Assembly: GCF_001315105.1 (NCBI RefSeq)
Contig: NZ_BAZR01000015.1
Coordinates: 1 to 64,000, forward strand
Direction: 5' to 3'
DNA length: 64,000 nucleotides
Origin: Paenibacillus sp. JCM 10914
GTDB taxonomy: Bacteria; Bacillota; Bacilli; Paenibacillales; Paenibacillaceae
The notes below the pieces were generated by a model. That model saw only the letters and a list, made by a program, of their open reading frames with translations, did no database searches and was not told the origin of the DNA. Each line of letters begins with the position of its first letter. Position 1 is the stretch's first letter. Positions 35,669 to 46,224 of this stretch are shown piece by piece. Both the position numbers and the translations under genes were made by a program.

Positions 35669-37117
35669 TTGAAACTCATCAAGTCAATGTGTAAAGCAGC
35701 TTTAGTGCTCGCTTCGCTCACCTTGTTCGCATCCCCGCTTCAGGCGGCGCCCTATGAAGGATATTCGTATTACTACTGGGGGGATTCGTCGAGCACCCCG
35801 AATGCCTATTTACCGGATGGTGTTATCGACGGCGCGGAGCAAGGCGTGGGCAAGCTTAAAGGGCCGACAGATATGTTTGTAGCAAGCGACGGACTAGTCT
35901 ATGTGCTGGATGCCGGCAACGGGCGGATCGTAGTCTTCGATCAGCAATGGAAGGCTATTCGACAAATCTATGGATTCAAGGATGGAGCGAAACAGGAGCA
36001 ATTTGCTAACCCGCAAGGGATATTCGTAACAGACAAGGGCCGCATCTATATAGCCGATACCGATAACAGCAGGGTCATTGAGCTTGAGTCCGACGGGAAG
36101 CTCGTCAGGGTGATTGGTGCTCCAAAGTCCGAAGTCATCCTGGATGACTTCGAATACTTTCCAAGAAAAATTGCGGTGGATAAAGCCGGTCGCATTTACG
36201 TTATCGGTAGAGGTGTATTCGACGGCATTATGGAAATGGATTCCGATGGGAAATTCACCGGCTTCATGGGGACCAATAAAGTCTCCTTCAATTTCATGGA
36301 TTACATCTGGAAACAGCTGTCCACGAAGGAGCAGCGCAATAAGCTGGCCCAGTTCGTGCCGCTTGAATTCAATAACCTGGATGTAGACGGGGAAAATTTC
36401 ATCTTTACCACGACTGCAGAAGTTGGCTCTACTGTGCCGATTAAGCGGCTCAATCCAACCGGGGATGACGTACTCCGCCGTGAAGGATATATCCCTCCAA
36501 TGGGTGACGCATATTCTCAAAATCCAGCGGCTAGCTCCATTCTTGTTGATATCAAGGTAGGCGAGAACGGGACCTACAGCGCGCTTGATTCCAGAAAAGG
36601 CCGCATCTTTACCTACAACGAGGACGGAAGTCTGATGTACATTTTCGGCCGGATGGGTGAGCAGGAAGGGACGTTCAAAACGCCTGTTGCGCTTGAGAGC
36701 AGAGGGGATCAGTTCTTCGTTCTGGACCAGGAGATGAACCGGATTACCATCTTCAAACCGACACGGTACGGCAAGCTGGTCAATGAAGCCAATGAGTTGC
36801 TCATCTCGGGCAAATATACGGAGGCGTCAAACAAGTGGAAGGAGCTCCTGACATTGAATGCGAATAATGAAATCGCTTACGTCGGGATTGGCAAAGCGTT
36901 GCTTCGCCAAGGAGAGAGCAAGTTGGCTATGGAAAACCTCCATCTTGGCTACGACAGGGTGTATTACTCCAAAGCTTTGGGCAAATACCGCAAGGAAATA
37001 GTACGGGAATATTTTGGAGTGGGCATGACTGGACTTGTCGTCTTGATTGCAACAATTTGGGGCATAAGCTTTCTAAAAAGACGGTTGAAAGGAAAGGTGA
37101 AGGCGAATGTTACGTGA
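35669..37117 (+). CDS. Secreted, membrane-tethered NHL-repeat propeller protein
   Basis: A 482-residue protein with a cleavable-looking signal (AALVLASLTLFASPLQA). Several NHL-type beta-propeller repeats follow (LKGPTDMFVASDGLVYVLD, FANPQGIFVTDKGRIYIAD, GTFKTPVALESRGDQFFVLD). A TPR-like helical stretch (about residues 370-430: NELLISGKYTEASNKWKELL) and a C-terminal membrane helix with a basic tail (TGLVVLIATIWGISFLKRR) complete it. The propeller faces outside. Its conserved place between permeases and YIP1 suggests a sensing or scaffold role in polysaccharide use, which is inferred. It overlaps the next gene by 11 bases. Confidence 0.82.
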   Translation: MKLIKSMCKAALVLASLTLFASPLQAAPYEGYSYYYWGDSSSTPNAYLPDGVIDGAEQGVGKLKGPTDMFVASDGLVYVLDAGNGRIVVFDQQWKAIRQIYGFKDGAKQEQFANPQGIFVTDKGRIYIADTDNSRVIELESDGKLVRVIGAPKSEVILDDFEYFPRKIAVDKAGRIYVIGRGVFDGIMEMDSDGKFTGFMGTNKVSFNFMDYIWKQLSTKEQRNKLAQFVPLEFNNLDVDGENFIFTTTAEVGSTVPIKRLNPTGDDVLRREGYIPPMGDAYSQNPAASSILVDIKVGENGTYSALDSRKGRIFTYNEDGSLMYIFGRMGEQEGTFKTPVALESRGDQFFVLDQEMNRITIFKPTRYGKLVNEANELLISGKYTEASNKWKELLTLNANNEIAYVGIGKALLRQGESKLAMENLHLGYDRVYYSKALGKYRKEIVREYFGVGMTGLVVLIATIWGISFLKRRLKGKVKANVT

Positions 37118-37727
37118 GATGACCAAACATCCGTTTTATGTCCTGCTTCATCCGTTCCAAGGGTTCTGGGATTTAAAATATGAGAATAAAGGAAAGCTTC
37201 GGGTTGCGCTCGTGATTTTGTTGCTCTTGACGGTGTCGACGATTGTACTGCGTCAATTTGCAGGCTTTGTCGTCAACTTTAATTACCCCTATGATCTGAA
37301 CAGCATTTATGAGTTGCAAAATATTGTACTGCCATTTTTCCTTTGGTGTGTTGCGAACTGGTCGCTGACAACGTTGATGGACGGGGAAGGGAAATTCAAG
37401 GAAATCGTGATGGCGAGCGGATATGCACTGCTGCCGCTCGTGCTGATTCGCTTCAGCAATACACTGATCAGCAATGTCATCACGCTGCGTGAGTCCGCAT
37501 TTTACTATATGCTCGATACGATTGCGGTGCTGTGGTTTGTCTGGCTGCTGTTCATCGGTATCATGACGGTGCATCAGTACACGGTTACGAAGACGATCGT
37601 AACGATGCTGCTCACCATCCTGGTAATGGGCATCATCACGTTTCTGGGGCTCCTCTTCTTCAGTTTGTTGCAGGAAATGCTGGGCTTTGTGCTCTCAATC
37701 TATACCGAGATTTCATTGCGCATCTAG
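37107..37727 (+). CDS. YIP1-family integral membrane protein
   Basis: A 206-residue protein with five hydrophobic helices and the YIP1 pattern. HPFYVLLHPFQGFWDLKYENKG precedes helix 1, and EGKFKEIVMASGYALLPLVL lies in the middle. It starts within the NHL gene, so the two are translationally coupled and may form a complex in the membrane. The function in sugar loci is not established. GAAAGGTGA upstream of ATG 37107 supports the start. Confidence 0.85.
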   Translation: MLREMTKHPFYVLLHPFQGFWDLKYENKGKLRVALVILLLLTVSTIVLRQFAGFVVNFNYPYDLNSIYELQNIVLPFFLWCVANWSLTTLMDGEGKFKEIVMASGYALLPLVLIRFSNTLISNVITLRESAFYYMLDTIAVLWFVWLLFIGIMTVHQYTVTKTIVTMLLTILVMGIITFLGLLFFSLLQEMLGFVLSIYTEISLRI

Positions 37728-37745
37728 GAAAGGAGGCAGATACTG

Positions 37746-40324
37746 ATGAACAGCAAGTGGAAAATAACTCTAATTAGTGCAACTGTCCTAACTATGCTGG
37801 CTGGGGCGAGCATTTATCAAGTCTCGGCCGATCCGGTGCCGGATGCATCGTCATCCCAGGTATCCGACGAGCAGCCGTTCCAGACGTCAAGCGGGACAGC
37901 AGCGGGTCATGCCGGACAGGGGGCAAATCAGACCTCTGCCCAAGATGAGATCAAGATGGATCTGGCAGCGGAGAATGAATTTCTGGCGCTGTACTTCAAT
38001 CCTGAGACGACAGAAATTGCTGTAAGAATTAAAAAAGACGGTTCGGTGTGGTTCTCAAATCCGCAAGCCCGCGAGCAGGATGGCAAGGCATCGGGCTTTA
38101 ACAAAGCCATGCTGTCGAGCCAACTGCTGCTATCCTACTCTGACAGCAGCGGCAAGCCGCAACAGTATAACAACTTCAGCCAAAGCGTGCAGTACCAGCA
38201 ATTTGTGCATGAAAAGCTGGAAGACGGGATTAAAATTACGTATACCGTCGGCGAGAAGCTGCGCGGAGTGGAGCAGGTTCCGCCCTTCATAGGCGAGGAA
38301 CGGTTCCAGATGCTGATTCTTGACAAGATCCAGGATGAAAAGGTGAAGAGCGATATGCTCAACCGCTTCAAGCTGAATGAAAAGAAGAAAGCGTACGAAC
38401 GCCGTGACAAGGCTTTGAACGGATGGGGCTTACGCGCACGCTCGAAGTATTTAAAGAGGTGGGTTATACCGAGGAAGAAATGAACATCGACCGTCAGACC
38501 TTTGCAGACGGTGAAATCGCGAGTCACGCACTATTTGTCCTTCCTATTACTTACCGGCTCGTGGGCGATCAGTTCGTCGTACAGGTGTCCACCGAGGAGG
38601 TTGATACCAAGGGCTATTACTTGCAGAATCTTTCGGTACTTCCGTATTTCGGTGCTGCTGGAACGAATGAAGACGGATATATGTTCGTACCGGACGGGTC
38701 GGGCTCGCTTATTCGGCTCAATAATGGCAAGCTGGACGCGGCTCCCTATAATGAGGAGCTGTATGGCATTGATTTGACCCGTGAGAATAAGTTTAAACCA
38801 CTAAACGGCGACCCGGCGCGACTGCCTGTATTCGGGATGAAGAAGAATGATCAGGCATACCTCGCCATCATTGAGGACGGGGATGGAATCGGCCGAGTTG
38901 AGGCTGATATTAGCGGCAGAGCGAATTCGTATAACTCGGTTTACAGCAGCTACGCAATTAACATATCCGAGCCGCTCACATTAAGCGGCAACTGGACGAC
39001 ACAGACGGTATCGAAATTTCAAGCTGAATCCTATCATGGAAACCTGACCATCAGGTACGGGTTTCTTAATGGCGAACAAGCAAGCTATGTCGGTATGGCA
39101 TCCTTGTACCGCTCATACCTGGCTGACAAATACAAGCTGGCAAAATTGGAATCCAAAGCACAATCTCCGTTCTTCGTTGAATTGATTGGCGGTGTGCCGA
39201 AGCAAAAGTTTTTCCTTGGTATTCCTTATACCTCCTATGAGCCGCTGACAACATTCGAGCAAGCTCAAGAAATTCTGAAGGAGCTGAAAGGTGGAGGCTT
39301 AGGAAGTATCAAGCTGCGTTATACCGGCTGGTTCAATGGCGGTATTCATCATTCCATCCCTACCTCCATCTCCGTTGACGGGGAACTCGGCGGGAAGAAG
39401 GCTTTAAACAAGCTGATTACCTATAGCAATAACAATGGGGTGGAGCTGTATCCGGATGCATCCTTCACGAATGTGCTGCGGGAAACATGGGGGTTCAGTC
39501 CGAGAAAGCAAGCGTCGAGAACCATTACCAATTCGATTGCGAGCATCTATCCTTATGATCTGGCTGGCTATTTCAAGCAAACCTGGCTTGACCCGGCTTA
39601 TGTGCTGTCACCGCTCAAGCTTGAAGGTATCGTGGATGATTTTTACAGCGACTTCAAGAAGCTGGACCTGTCTGCTCTTTCCTTGAATGACATGGGGAAT
39701 ACTCTCAATTCCGACTATAATCCCAAGCATATGGTGACCAGAGAGGGCGCAAAACAGATTGTGCAAGAACAATTAGCCAAGCTGGGGGCAAATACCAAGT
39801 TGATGGTTTCAGGCGGCAACAGCTACGCAATTCCTTACGCCGACAGCGTCATCAACGCACCGGTTTCGAGCAGCGGCTACAACATTACCGATCAGAGTGT
39901 TCCGTTCTATGAGATTGCGCTTCACGGCTATGTTGATTATGCCGGTACGGCGCTTAATCTGGGCGACGACCAGGACATTCGCTCGAATATGCTGAAGGCG
40001 ATGGAGACCGGCTCGAATCTGAATTTCAAATGGTTCTATGCCAAGTCATCCTCGGTGAAGGAGACGGAGTTCGACTACTTATATTCGGCGCAGTACAAAA
40101 ATTGGATTAACGAGGCGACTGCGGCCTATAACGAAGTGGATGCGGTGCTGGGCAAGGTCCGAACCCAGACGATTAAGGATCATGAAATGCTGGAGAAAGG
40201 CGTATACCGCACCACATATGAAGATGGAACAACGGTGGTCGTCAATTACAACGACTATGCCATCAACGTAGAAGGAGATACCGTCGAACCGTTGGGATAC
40301 CTTATTGGAGGCGAGCGCAAGTGA
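37746..40324 (+). CDS. DUF5696-type extracellular protein (one-base frameshift near 38422)
   Basis: A signal peptide (TLISATVLTMLAGASIYQVSA) is followed by a Ser/Gln-rich linker, a beta-rich domain and a long C-terminal region. The DUF5696 signature YMFVPDGSGSLIRLNNGK is visible, and (beta/alpha)-like segments follow (GSIKLRYTGWFNGGIHH, ALSLNDMGNTLNSDYNPKH). The frame breaks after RRDKALN-G. Adding one base at 38421-38423 gives GMGLTRTLEVFKEVGYTEEE and an 859-residue protein. It may be a carbohydrate-active or binding protein; no catalytic residue is assigned. It overlaps the next start by 4 bases. Confidence 0.8.
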
Positions 40325-41218
40325 AGCTACCCAGAATGACGCTACATCAGAAGCAGAAGTATAAAGGGGTATGGTTCGTCCTCCCGTGGTTTGCAGGTTT
40401 ATCTTACTGTTTTTAATTCCGATGATTAACTCTTTGCGTTACAGCTTCAGCACCTTGAAGGTGGATGAGAACGGGCTCGCGATTATTGGCGCAGGCTGGG
40501 CGAACTATAAAAATGCGCTGTTTGAAAATGAGAGCTATGTCAGAACATTAACCGAATCGATGCTGAACATGGTCATTAACGTGCCCTTAATCGTTATTTT
40601 CAGCTTATTCGCTGCGGTGCTGCTTAACCAGAAGTTCAAGGGAAGAGGCCTTGCAAGGGCAATCTTTTTCCTACCGGTCATTTTGGCTTCCGGCGTGATC
40701 GCTTCGCTTGAGAGCGGAGACTACATGCAGGGAGTCATCCGGGGAGCCACTCAGTCCACTAGCGGCGAGTCCGCTATGTTCCAAAACCTTGAGCTTGCAC
40801 GGTTCTTATACCGCTCCGGGGTCAATCATTACATTGTTGAATATTTGGTCGACGCGGTGAACCGAATTTATCAGATTATTACCTCGTCCGGTGTACAGAT
40901 TCTTATTTTCTTGGCGGGACTGCAGTCTATTTCGGGCTCGCTGTATGAAGCTCCAAGATTGAAGGCGCTACGGCATATGAATCGTTTTGGAAAATTACGT
41001 TTCCGATGATTAGCCCGCTGATTTTGACGAATGTTATCTATTCCATCATCGATAATTTGCTGAGCAGCCCGACAACCCGTCAAATACGAGATACGGCTTT
41101 CAAGAGCTTTCAGTTTGGACTTAGCGCATCGATGGCCTGGATCTACTTCTTGGTCATTTCCATTTTCCTGTGGATTGTGGCCGCATTGATTTCAAGGAAA
41201 GTATTCTACTATGACTAA
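40321..41218 (+). CDS. Sugar ABC transporter permease (UgpA family; two one-base frameshifts)
   Basis: First permease of the second pair. GTG 40321 overlaps the previous stop (GTGA). MKLPRMTLHQKQKYKG leads into helix 1, and the frame ends early at TTTTTAA after LPWFAGL. One base restored near 40398-40400 (T run or lost C) gives GFILLFLIPMINSLRYSF. The second break is at 40949-40952 (AGCT for AGCCT), within the EAA loop, which becomes SLYEASKIEGATAYESFWKI. Repaired length is 299 residues, ending SRKVFYYD at 41218. Both breaks are one-base losses. Confidence 0.82.
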
Positions 41219-41236
41219 CCGCCAAGGAGGGGCAGC

Positions 41237-42217
41237 ATGAAGACAGAAACGACACAACCGTCGCAACCGTCGCAACCGTCGCAGGGGCTGTTGAGCCAAT
41301 TGTGGCAGCGAATGGCCAAAGGAAGCTTCTGGTTGAACAAGCTAAAGAAGTGGCTGTGGATATTTATCCGGTCGGTGCTGATATGCGGGATTTCATTTAT
41401 TATTCTCTACCCGATTATGATTAAGATCATAATTGCAATCAAAGATCCGGTTGATATGTATGATGCGACGGTTGTCTGGATACCGAAGCACTTCACACTA
41501 GATAACTTCGTGCTTGTAATCAAAGCACTGAATTTTCCTAAGGTTTTATTGAACACCGTGATGCTGTCCGGCACGGTCATGGTGCTGCAAACCTTTTGTT
41601 GTGTGCTGGCTGGCTATGGCTTCTCGCGCATGAAGTTTCGCGGGAGCGGCCTGTTGTTCGGCTGCGTCATTTTTACGATTCTGGTGCCGCCGCAGACGAT
41701 CATGATTCCAACCTATTTGCAATATAAAAGCTTAAACATGATCGATACCTACTGGCCGTTTATTATTTCCTCCATTCTCGGCATAGGCTTGAAAACCGGC
41801 TTGTTCGTTTATATTTTCCGCCAGTTCTTCAGAGGAATGCCGAATGAAATCGAGGAGGCAGCGCTCGTTGACGGTACTGGTACCTTCGGGACGTTTTGGA
41901 AAATTGTTTTGCCGAACGCCATTCCATCTGTCGTTACGGTGATGCTGTTTTCCTTCGTATGGCAATGGAACGATTCCTTCTACACCGGGATGATCCTGAA
42001 TGAGGCGAAGGTCATGTCATCCATGCTTTCTACTGCGGGTGCGCAGATTCTATTCTTCCTTACGCCGCCGGGACAAGATGTGCAGCCGGACCCGTTGTAT
42101 TTGTCCATGATTCAGAATACGGCAATCTTAATGGCGATTTTGCCGTTGATTATTATGTATCTGTTTGTACAACGGCATTTCGTAGAGAGCATGGAGCGGA
42201 GTGGTCTCGTTGGATAA
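41237..42217 (+). CDS. Sugar ABC transporter permease (UgpE family)
   Basis: A 326-residue permease with six helices and the EAA loop NEIEEAALVDGTGTFGTFWK. It is intact, unlike its partner. The cytoplasmic N-terminus has a (QPS)3 repeat coded by a 9-base tandem repeat at 41255-41281. AAGGAGGGG upstream of ATG 41237 supports the start. It forms the second permease pair with 40321-41218, so the locus has two pairs and two binding proteins. Confidence 0.92.
   Translation: MKTETTQPSQPSQPSQGLLSQLWQRMAKGSFWLNKLKKWLWIFIRSVLICGISFIILYPIMIKIIIAIKDPVDMYDATVVWIPKHFTLDNFVLVIKALNFPKVLLNTVMLSGTVMVLQTFCCVLAGYGFSRMKFRGSGLLFGCVIFTILVPPQTIMIPTYLQYKSLNMIDTYWPFIISSILGIGLKTGLFVYIFRQFFRGMPNEIEEAALVDGTGTFGTFWKIVLPNAIPSVVTVMLFSFVWQWNDSFYTGMILNEAKVMSSMLSTAGAQILFFLTPPGQDVQPDPLYLSMIQNTAILMAILPLIIMYLFVQRHFVESMERSGLVG
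41255..41281 (+). repeat. In-gene tandem repeat CAACCGTCG, three copies
   Basis: Three perfect 9-base copies encode Gln-Pro-Ser repeats at the permease N-terminus. Copy-number changes would stay in frame. Confidence 0.85.
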
Positions 42218-42263
42218 TTTTATAAAGGGCTAAAAGGGTATCCCTCTGGCCTAAAGGTTGGTG

Positions 42264-44944
42264 ATGTCATTGAAAAAGGGAAGGACGGCTGGACTTATTG
42301 CTGCTCTGGTCCTTGTTATTGGAATCGTATTCATTATTTATCGGGTAGCTGCTACGAAGGAGGGAGAGCAAGTTCAACCGGCTATAGCAGAGAATAGCGC
42401 AGCAGAGATGGAGAAGAACACAGAAGAGGAAGGTGGTCTCCCGGTGGAGGAAGCAATTGTTGAATATACCTATGAAGCAAACGATCCTAGCAATATACTG
42501 GAGGGTCCTCATACAGAAATTGCGGATTGCAAGTATTGTGAGAATGGACAGCAGGTCGGAGGTCTCTTCGAAGGCAGTTCTGTCCAGTTCAACCATATCG
42601 AGGTGCCTGAAGCAGGCTCTTATATTGTGAAGGTGTATTACACCTCCGGAGACCCGCGCTCCTTCTTCGTTCAAGTAAATGGAACCGGTGAAGCGGAAAA
42701 ATATGATTTACCGGAAGTCGGCAAAAACGATTGGGAATCGGTCGGAACCTATGAATTTGCTGTTGAATTGGTAGCAGGAAACAATAAGCTGTTATTTTCG
42801 GACGGGGGCTGGTATTCTCCGAATCTGGACAAAATTGTGATCCGCAAGGCGCCTGCAGCAGATGCTGTCCAGGACCCTGCCGCAATGTGGGGCGAATCGG
42901 GCAATATCGGCGGGGAGCTGAATACGTCGAATTATGGCTCCATTCGGGTGACTCAACATGAGAAGGGCTTCGTGATTGGTAGCAGTGCCTATGAAGTTCT
43001 CTATAATACAGAGACGGGGCTTGCCGGCTATTCCTGGCAAGGCAGCATGATTGCGAAGGGCGTCTATGGCAGCGTGAAGCTGGGAGATCAGCTTGTGCGT
43101 AGCCTCGAACTGGATACGCATCAGCTACTGGCGGACCAGATCGTCCCTGTACAGGACGGCCACGGGAAGGGCATTAAGTTGACGGTCCGCAATGAGAAGC
43201 CGGGACTGCCCACATTTGATCAAATCTATTACTTTTATGAAGGTGTGGATTATTTCATAACCGAGCAGGAAATTAGCGGCAGCAGCGAGCTGAGCTCCAA
43301 TTATATGGCGCCTGTAGTGCTCAACACAGCAGGCGGTGTTGATCTAGGCCAATATGGGGATAATCGTGTGCTATTAGTGCCGTTCGATAATGACGCCTGG
43401 TCCAGGTATGTGTCCAAAACAATGAATACAAGCCTGAATAACGATAAGTATATCAGTTCGGAAGTAACGGCTATCTTTGATAATGTCAGCCGTAACGGAC
43501 TTGTGGTCGGATCGGTCACCCATGATACCTGGAAGACTGGGGTTTACTGGGGCGGGTCGGATAACCGGCTAAATGAGCTTAAGGTTTACGGGGGCTTCAC
43601 CTCCCGTAATGTCACTTATGACCGGATGGAGCATGGGGCGATCTCTGGCACCACGCTGAAATCCCCGCAGATCTTTGTAGGCTTCTATAGTGATTACCGG
43701 GACGGGATGGAGCTTATGGCCGTGCGAATGCAGCGGTTGCTCCCCCGCTCAGCTTCGGGCCGAATATCCCGCAAGGAGTCCCAGTCGGCTGGAACAGCTG
43801 GGGGGCGTATGTCGATAAGCTGTCCTATAACAAGATGGTTGCTGTCTCGGATTTCTTCCATGACCATATTCAGAATAAATCCTTTAACAACAAGGGTGAT
43901 ATTTATATTAACATGGATTCCTTCTGGGACAATATCCCGGAGGAGAAGCGGCTTGAGCTGGTAGATAAAATTCGCAAGAATAACCAGCGGCCAGGCTCTT
44001 ACCATACTCCGTTTGTCTATTGGGGCAAAAATATGCTCCAGGAGGTTGAAGGGACAGATGGCAAATATACGTATGGCGATATTGTGCTCAAGGACAAAAA
44101 TGGCATCATCGTTCCCGCTCTCATGGGATATGCGCTCGATCCTACCCACCCGGGCACAAAGATGAAGATGGACTACGATATTGAGCGGTTTAAGAAAGCC
44201 GGCTATGAATTTCTCAAGCTTGACTTCATTACCCATGCAGCTCTGGAGGGCGACCACTACGACAAGAATGTGAAAACAGGTATTCAAGCCTTTAATCAAG
44301 GGATGGCGTATCTGATTGAAAAGCTGGAGGGAACGATGTTTGTGAATACCTCTATTGCACCGATATTCCCGAGCCAGTATGCGCATGCCCGCCGGATATC
44401 CTGTGATATTGACGGTTCGGTTGGCTCAACGGAATACCAGCTGAACAATTTAACTTATGGCTGGTGGCAGAACGGCACGATCTATCATTATACGGACCCG
44501 GATTACATGACATTGGAAAAGGGAGAGACGCTGGAAGGGGCCCGAACGAGAGTTAACGCGGCGGCTATTTCCGGAACGATGTTCCTGAACTCTGACGATG
44601 TTACTAAACCGGAGGTTCAGAAGCTAATGCAGCAGCTGCTCACAAATCCGCGGATCAATGAGCTGGCTGTGAGCGGGAAAGCCTTCCGTACGGTTGAGGG
44701 CAATACAGGAGCGGGGTCATCGGATATATTTGTGATGGAGAACGATGGGGTTTATTACCTGGCTGTCTTCAACTTCGCCACCAATGATGCCGCAAAGAAC
44801 GTAGATCTGGCTAGAGCCGGCATACCTGGTGACTATAAAATAACAGATATGTGGACAAACAAGGAAGTCAAGGCTACTGACGGTAAGCTGGGGCTGTCTC
44901 TGACGGCCAGGGAGTCGAAGCTGTATCAATTTACGCCCTCCTGA
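42264..44944 (+). CDS. Membrane-anchored glycoside hydrolase, clan GH-D (alpha-galactosidase-like), with CBM6/35-like domain (one-base frameshift near 43712)
   Basis: An uncleaved signal/anchor (AGLIAALVLVIGIVFIIYRV) is followed by an acidic linker. A CBM6/35-like sandwich comes next (about residues 65-195: GSYIVKVYYTSGDPRSFFVQ, VAGNNKLLFSDGGW), then a catalytic (beta/alpha)8 domain with VPVGWNSWGAYVD, the nucleophile region YEFLKLDFI, the acid/base region RRISCDIDG, and a C-terminal sandwich. The frame drifts after RDGMEL. One base restored at 43711-43714 (AGCT to AGGCT) gives MEAYGRANAAVAPPLSFGPN and 893 residues. Substrate is unproven; alpha-galactoside or isomalto-type glucan is likely. 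Confidence 0.8.
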
Positions 44945-45305
44945 GTAGGCTCTTGTATTGAGAAATCTGTTTTTAAGAAAATGATAGTTTGAAAATTTGA
45001 ATAATTACAGTCGTTATAAAACAGAAAATAGATGCTAAAAAAGGTGCCATATCATAGCAACAAAAAAACAGTGAGTACTGGTTACCCACTGTTTTTTGTA
45101 TTGTTATGATGCCACGTATAGAAATCTATTTTTATTTATTTTTACTTCAATAAATGAAATGATTTCGTTCTGAAGAGACATAAGAGTTTCAATAGAGGGG
45201 TTAATCAGATGCGCTTGATTGAAATAAACGCATGATTTGCTGCAATTCAGCAAACAATTTAAGGAAGGAAAGAGCCGGGGATTGGAACAAGGAGGGGATA
45301 TCATT
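44945..45305. other. Intergenic gap after the carbohydrate locus
   Basis: 361 bases, AT-rich, holding the terminator at 45062-45098. A leftward short frame here overlaps the next gene and lacks a ribosome site. No promoter stands out. Confidence 0.4.
45062..45098 (+). terminator. Rho-independent terminator of the carbohydrate locus
   Basis: AAAAAACAGTG (45063-45073) pairs perfectly with CACTGTTTTTT (45087-45097). The A and T flanks make it bidirectional. Confidence 0.85.
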
Positions 45306-46157
45306 TTGAAATCGCATCGTGTTATATCGTTAATGCTGGTTGTAAGTTTATGTATGGTAACGAGCTGTGCTCAGAAAAATGCGGAGCATCAATCGGAAGC
45401 GGAACCGCCTCGGATAACACAGCAATCGACAGATTTGGATACCGAGCTCATCGGAAACAAGGATACGACAGAGAAGCTGGAAACTCTTTCTTTAGCTGAG
45501 CTTGCCAAGGAATACAGGAGCACACTTATCCTCCGAGGACCAGGGAATAAGCGTGAAGTGGCCTTGACCTTTGATGATGCGCCGGACGAAACATTCACGC
45601 CGCAGATATTGGATGCATTGAAGCGTGAAGGGGTTAAGGCGACTTTCTACGTGGTGGGTAATCGGATTGAGGCGTATCCTCACATTTTTAAGCGGATCGT
45701 GCAAGAGGGGCATGTGATAGGCAACCATTCTTACAATCATGCCAATTTGCCGAAGCTGAGTGATGCAGAATTCCGCGATCAGGTAATTACAACAGACCTG
45801 CTTATCAGTCAATTTACGGGCAAAATCCCGAACATTATTCGACCTCCGTACGGAAACATCAGCGAGGAACAGATCAAATGGCTGGCGAGCCAGAACAAGA
45901 AGGTTATTAACTGGAATGTCGATTCTTTAGACTGGGAAGGACTAACACCTGAGGAAGTGGAACATAACATTCTGTCGACCGTCACTCCGGGAGCGATTGT
46001 CCTGCAACATGCCGCGACAGGCACTGGCGGGGATTTGTCGGGGACGGTGCAGGCCCTCCCGAATATCATTAGCAAGCTTAGAAGCGATGGGTATAGACTG
46101 GTAACCGATACGGAAATGTTAGGGTTGGAGGATCAAGCATCAACGCTGTTTCCATAA
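45306..46157 (+). CDS. Polysaccharide deacetylase lipoprotein (NodB domain, CE4)
   Basis: A metal-dependent deacetylase acting outside the cell on N- or O-acetylated wall or capsule sugars. The 283-residue lipoprotein has a TTG start 8 bases after AAGGAGGGG, then VISLMLVVSLCMV with lipobox VTSC. The NodB domain carries LTFDDAPD (catalytic and metal Asp), the metal pair in HSYNH, RPPYGN, the WNVDSLDW segment and the C-terminal His in VLQHAA. All CE4 motifs are present. It is monocistronic by spacing. Confidence 0.92.
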   Translation: MKSHRVISLMLVVSLCMVTSCAQKNAEHQSEAEPPRITQQSTDLDTELIGNKDTTEKLETLSLAELAKEYRSTLILRGPGNKREVALTFDDAPDETFTPQILDALKREGVKATFYVVGNRIEAYPHIFKRIVQEGHVIGNHSYNHANLPKLSDAEFRDQVITTDLLISQFTGKIPNIIRPPYGNISEEQIKWLASQNKKVINWNVDSLDWEGLTPEEVEHNILSTVTPGAIVLQHAATGTGGDLSGTVQALPNIISKLRSDGYRLVTDTEMLGLEDQASTLFP

Positions 46158-46224
46158 CCCTCTCGTTTAATATTAACGCTACGCGTGTAATTACAGACTA
46201 AATTATGAAATCGAGGTGATTCTC

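Noticed and set aside
3664..43714. Programmed -1 frameshifting as the explanation of the broken genes
   Set aside because: There are no slippery heptamers or following pseudoknots at the junctions, and the same defect hits unrelated genes; one-base sequence loss is simpler.
45104..45304. 66-codon minus-strand frame
   Set aside because: It lies in an AT-rich gap, overlaps the upstream region of the deacetylase gene, and lacks a ribosome site and recognisable features.
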